Part shown: positions 58,961-64,000 of the stretch, one piece after another
Position numbering within the stretch: the first letter of the stretch is position 1
How the letters are laid out: every line of letters starts with the position of its first letter
From: Arthrinium phaeospermum
Lineage: Eukaryota; Ascomycota; Sordariomycetes; Amphisphaeriales; Apiosporaceae
Length of the DNA: 64,000 nucleotides
Direction: 5' to 3'
NCBI GenBank assembly: GCA_006503535.1
Contig: QYRS01000014.1
Span: 620,001-684,000 of the forward strand
Translations under genes and position numbers: made by a program
The notes under the pieces: model-generated
What the model was told of the DNA's origin: nothing
The model's database searches: none
The model's input: only the letters and a program-made list of their open reading frames with translations

Positions 58961-61900
58961 ACTTGTAATTAATTTTTTAATATATATAAGTAGTAATTAG
59001 AGATGATAATAATAATAATAAATAGTGATAAGGTTAAGAAAAAGGAAATTGAAAATAAGAATGGATTAATTAATAAATTAAACTAGGCGCCGATTAAATT
59101 AAAGAAAACTTAAAAAAATAAAGAAAAAGAAATGGGGTATTAAGGCTTAATATTTCGTTACTTAAGACGTTAGGTATATATATTAAAACCTAAATTTAAG
59201 GGCTGGGTATAAGGTAAATAGTTAAAGCGTTAAGTAGTAATTCTTAATAAATAGTATCGATACGTAATAAGATATTTTTTTGGTGTTTAATTATTAAATA
59301 TTTAAAAAGAATTTAATATAATTTAATTTATTACAGTATTAAATATTTAATAGGCTTATTAAGTAGTAGTGTATTTTAATAGTTAAGAAAATAAAATTAA
59401 AAAAACTAGCTAATGTAATATAATAGTATTTAAGTAGTAAAGACTGTTTGAGTTAATTTTTATATTTTTTATATTACTTTTTTAAAGGTATGTAGTAATT
59501 GTCGCTATATATAAGGATATTAGGTTTCGGAAGCACGTATAATTATTTATAAGTTTTATATATAAAGATATTTTATTTTAAGGAAACTCCTATTTTTTTC
59601 GAAATAATATAATATAAATTAATAAGTATTAAATATTAATTGTTTTAAAAATAAATATCTAATATATATATACTAAAAATTTTCGAAGGAAAGACTTGAA
59701 TATATATAGATAAATAAAAAGATTTATACCCGAAAATAATAATAAAATAAAAAATTTTATTATTTTTAAATTTAATACTTAATTATAGGTAATTATTATT
59801 AATAATAATATTAATTAAATATTAATTTATTATTAAATTTATTAATTTTTAACGGCGTAAATAAAAATCTTAATTCTTTTATTATTATTATAACTATAAT
59901 AATAACCGCGATAGACGCTGAAATTAATAACGGCACAAACGTTTCGAACTTTAACAACGGAATTACTGTTATAGTAATAACTTAAGTAATAATACGATAA
60001 GACGTAACAGGCCTAGCTATATTTTACCTGAACGTAGTATAAGTTGTTACTTAAAATATATAACGTTTTTATAACGATAACGATTTTTAATATAAAAAAT
60101 ATCGAATAGTATTAATTATAAAATTCGATTCGTTATTAAATAAGATATAATATTTTATATATTTATTAATTAAAAATAAATTTTATTAAATAATTATAGT
60201 TTAATAATAGTGTACTTAAATAATAAAATATAAAATATATGAAAATCCTTAAATCAAATATGGAAAATAAATATTAATAATATTTGGTTTATATATTAAA
60301 TTTATACTAATTTTCCTTAATAAATAAGCTATTTAAACTATATAATTAATAATTATGTTATAAATATTTTATATTTTAAAAAAGAATGCTTATATTATTT
60401 ATTTTAATAAACCGATATACTAATAAAATAAAATATATAATAAACTACTTAAATTATAACTAAATATTTTAAAGAAAAAAATAAATACTATATATCTATA
60501 TAAGAGTTCTTTATCCTTATTTCAAAGCATCTTTAAACAATAAAATAATAAGGTAACTAGTAAAGCTAACAAAACTAAAGCGAGATAGCGGCGACTACGG
60601 TTAACGTAGCTTTTTTAAAGCCGTAAACGTTATATTTACTTTAAAGATTTAAACTTAATTATTAAAATTTAAAAGGCTTAGGTTTTCTTATATATAATAT
60701 TTTATATAAAGTTACAATTAATTAAGCTAAAATAATTAATATATTATTAAAACATAAAATTAAAAAATAAGAAACTTATAATCTTATTAAATAACAGGGA
60801 TTAATTTTCATTTTTAAATATCGAAATATAAATATAATATATATTATACTATATAATTATATATACTTTAAATTAGTATATTATATAAAATTTATAGGTA
60901 TATTTAATAACATTATATTTCGCTTTATAATAGTTTCGTTAAAAAATTTAATAAATATATTAAAGCTTTTTTAATTCCGGCGCGAAATAGCTTCGGCGGA
61001 TATAATATACTTTAAACCAAGCATCACACTTTTTCGCGTTAGTTATACTCGACTTATTAACTTTTTTAAAAATGTTAAGCGTAAAAATAACGGTGCCGGG
61101 TATACCTAGATTAACGTTAACGTTAGCCGTAAAAGCTTTGGTAAATTTAAACGGTAAAACTAATATCGGAATACCTTAGTTACATATAATAACTTTAACC
61201 GCGTAAGCGTAAGTTATACACTCTTCTTTATTTAAAAGGTTAATTTTATAAATAATTATAATAAATTAGGGGTATAGGTAATTAAACTTAATTAAATATA
61301 TATATAAAAAAACTTAAATATAAACAATTTAATAAAAAAAATAATAAAATACTTTAAATATATAAAAAAATTAAAAAAAGTTATATATAATAATAAAAAA
61401 ATAAATAAGGTAAAAAAAACGGGTTTATATAAACGTTATAATTATAAATATAAAAAAAGTTATAAAAAAAAAGGGATAAAAAGAATAATAATAAAAAAAA
61501 AGTAAGATAAATAGCTAAAAAAGGAGGTATATATAAACCTTTAATTATTTACTATTAATTTCTTATATATTAATTAAAATATTATATTATTAAACTATAA
61601 TAATCCACTACTAAACAATCTTATATATTATAATATAGCTTTTATTATATAGAGTACCTCGAATTTTTAAAATAGAGTTAATGACTAGCTTCTTACGTCG
61701 ACTTTTTATAATACGAATCGTTAACTCTTATAACATAGCCGAACTTAATTTATATAAAATTTTAATTAAAAGAAAATACTTTATAAAATAAAATCGTTAA
61801 TAAATAGAAATAGCGGTGAATTAAACGTGCATTAATGAATATAAATATATAAACGAGTATAAAACCTGTTAAAAAAGAATTGCTAATTTAGGCAGCTTGT

Positions 61901-63120
61901 ATTAAGTTAAGTAATAAAAAGGATTTTTAAATAAGGTAAATGTTAAGCAATTATTTATTAAATAACTATTTATTTAAACAGGTATTTACTATGTAACGTT
62001 TATAAAGTAACTGTATATAAAGAATAGCGCAGTATATAGTATTTTTATAAATCGGGTAAGCGGTAAACAAAAGTAGCGGGATCGAAATAATAGTTAAAAG
62101 AAACGGCGCTTAATCTAATAAACGAGCTATTTATAATACGATAGGATAAATAAGTTAAAAGCTTACTTTAAGCTAGTAAATAATTTGTTTATAATTAGAT
62201 TTATACTTTAATGTTAAATGAATTTCCTAATCGAAATATATCTAAAACTATTTAGAGAAAAGTTTTTCGAATTAATTAAAATAAATATAAAAGGCCTTTT
62301 ATATCAATTAAAATAGTTATAAAAATTATCTATTTAAGCTAATTAAAATAAGCTATTTAAAAAAATATATTTAATTATTTAGTGAAAAGGTAATCTTATT
62401 TATAAAAAAGGCCGTTTTATTCAATAAAAAGGCTACTTAAATAATTAAATAAGCAACCTTTCAACTAATAAGACGATAGCTAGCGTTATAATTATATAAT
62501 ATTAAATAAATTATTTAAAAAGTATATAATAAATAAGTTTAAAGATATTTAATTAAATAAGCAGCCGTTTAACCAACCGGATAAATATTCGCTATTAAAC
62601 AGGTTATATCGAGTAATATAGAATAATAGAGGGGTAAATTATTTAAATTAATAAAAAAGGTATATAAACTATTTAACGAAAAGGCTAGACGCCTATATAA
62701 AAACTGCCGTACTATTATATCGCGTATAGTAATAATATAAGTAAATATATTTCCTATTTTTATTTTATTATATAAATTCGAATCTATCGATCTCTACGGC
62801 GTCTCGTTTTTAACCTATACTTACTTATAAACTTTAAACTTAGCTTTATATAATAATACGGCCGATTACCTAATAAACTCCGAAGCTATAAACGTTATTA
62901 TATCTATCGCGCGTTAATAAAGTTTATTATTTTAATCGTATATATGGTAATTAATATAATAACTAGAACGGTAGTGAAGCTGTATTAACTAAATAATAGC
63001 CTTTCTTTAATTAAGAGTTTACCTGATCGATTTTTATTAATTAATAGCTTTGTAATATATATAAGTTCGTCAATATCTATAAATTCTAAGCGTATTAAAC
63101 TCCGGGCAGTTATATCGCCT

Positions 63121-64000
63121 AAATAATTACTATTCTAACGCGACCCCTTTATATTATTAAAAATAATCCAATTGCCGTTTATCTATTTTATAATAAATTA
63201 ATATTAATTCTTTTACTTTACTAACGCTATGTTAAAGCGTAAAGGAGATAAAGTATAATACCATATATTAGTGCGCGCTTACTTATTCTTTTACGAATTC
63301 TTATTAGCCGGCTTAACCGGTTTATAGTCGTACCTCTATAACAACGAGGTAATATGCTTCCTATTATACCAACGCGCGAAGCATTAAATTTCGCATCACC
63401 GGTTATTTAAAGAAGCTAATAACGCTATATAGCAGCTTAGTATTTAAATCGGGGATTATAATAATTAATATAACGCTTTAGCCATAGGCGGTAAGGCGCT
63501 TTTATTTTATAATTTAGATAGGATCCTTATTTTATTAATTATTATTTACCTTAATAACTCTAAGTTTTATAATTAAATTAAAAATATAGGTATTAAATAG
63601 ATAATAGATTACCAGGATACCCTTTATATATTAAGCAGGTTCTAGAATAATTTAAACGTCGCCTATTTAAGGGATATGTTTTAATTTAAGTTTAATACCG
63701 ACGCTAAAACGCCGTTTTTTACAAATTACGAAATCTTATTTAATACTTATTATATACGCTGCGTTAATGACATACGTTTTTATTTGCTTACGTAGGCCGC
63801 CGACTTTTAGCTGGTGAAGACGCCTACCTCGATGGCTAAGACGCCGGCTATTTTAGTAAACAAGGACGACGCGAAAGTCCCGGTTTCCTTATAAGTAGTT
63901 TTAATGTAAAATTATTTACTTTATAATAAGAATATTACCCCTAATAATAAAGTAGAAACGTTTTTAATTAATAAATTTTTAACGGTAATAGGTATAAAAA
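63121..64000 (+). pseudogene. Long decayed coding frame running off the window
   Basis: One plus-strand frame can be followed for about 290 codons to the window end; every stop in it is TAA or TAG. Coding-like stretches include EVICFLLYQRAKH, ALAIGGKALLFYNLDRI and LVKTPTSMAKTPAILVNKDD. The regular absence of TGA and the persistence of protein-like composition indicate a RIP-mutated transposon open frame. I cannot assign it to a family. Confidence 0.5.

Larger units (their letters stand above)
44640..64000. mobile_element. A+T-rich, RIP-degraded repeat block (decayed transposons), continuing past the window
   Basis: From about 44.65 kb composition changes abruptly from GC-rich to a mixture dominated by TTAA, TAAT and ATTA words. 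CpA and TpG are scarce while CpG survives (many CGTTA, TCGTT, CGGTA words). Frames are riddled with TAA and TAG. These are the expected effects of repeat-induced point mutation (C to T at CpA on either strand), which acts on duplicated DNA such as transposons in many Pezizomycotina. I found no intact gene. Segments that still read like protein after allowing for such stops occur on both strands, so more than one element is present. No LTRs or terminal inverted repeats could be delimited by eye. Confidence 0.85.

Overview
The window is nuclear DNA of a filamentous ascomycete (Pezizomycotina, most likely a Sordariomycete). The evidence is short 40-110 nt introns with GTAAGT/GTACGT-type donors and CTGAC/CTAAC-like branch sites, GC-rich codon use, fungus-specific families (PigL-type STAND N-terminus, SesB-like hydrolase/NB-ARC/TPR receptor, Rxt3, GNA1, GH18-CBM1 chitinase, GH76, CVNH-like lectins), and a 19 kb A+T-rich block with the hallmarks of repeat-induced point mutation (RIP). 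Exon structures were worked out by hand by checking that splice sites keep the reading frame. No species can be named from the sequence.

Layout. 1-8 kb, mostly minus strand: the 5' end of an unknown gene, an RNase H-fold protein, a 2EXR/F-box-like protein, and a five-exon PigL-N/ankyrin gene (1,092 aa). 9.7-13 kb, plus: a secreted GH18 chitinase with a C-terminal CBM1, then GNA1, which makes GlcNAc-6-phosphate for chitin. 17-21 kb: the large Gln/Pro-rich RXT3 subunit of the Rpd3L histone deacetylase complex, preceded by 4.2 kb without a convincing gene. 21.7-22.6 kb, minus: a GPI-anchored surface protein made of three Cys-bounded repeats. 24.7-29.9 kb: a probable decayed oxidase fragment, a perfect 31-nt palindrome, and a fungal NLR (SesB-like hydrolase, NB-ARC, TPR) with an apparent one-base frameshift near its N-terminus.

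30.4-40.5 kb is a secretome stretch: a CVNH-like Cys-rich protein, a membrane-anchored RlpA/expansin-like barrel protein, a subtilase, two more CVNH-like paralogues and a GH76 alpha-1,6-mannanase. 40.9-44.6 kb: an aminoglycoside-phosphotransferase-like protein and an unknown membrane-anchored protein whose last 79 codons are cut off by an in-frame TAG.

44.64-64 kb: beginning with a run of 22 C, base composition switches abruptly to very A+T-rich, CpA/TpG-poor DNA with no intact gene. It holds remnants of decayed coding frames on both strands, in which every stop in the stretches I read is TAA or TAG, a diverged tandem array near 58.1-58.96 kb, and segments where RIP-type loss is strongly strand-asymmetric.

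Themes: cell-wall and chitin metabolism, a run of secreted carbohydrate-active or carbohydrate-binding proteins, two STAND/NLR-type putative self/non-self recognition genes, and transposon silencing whose mutational footprint appears to have leaked into the nearest gene.
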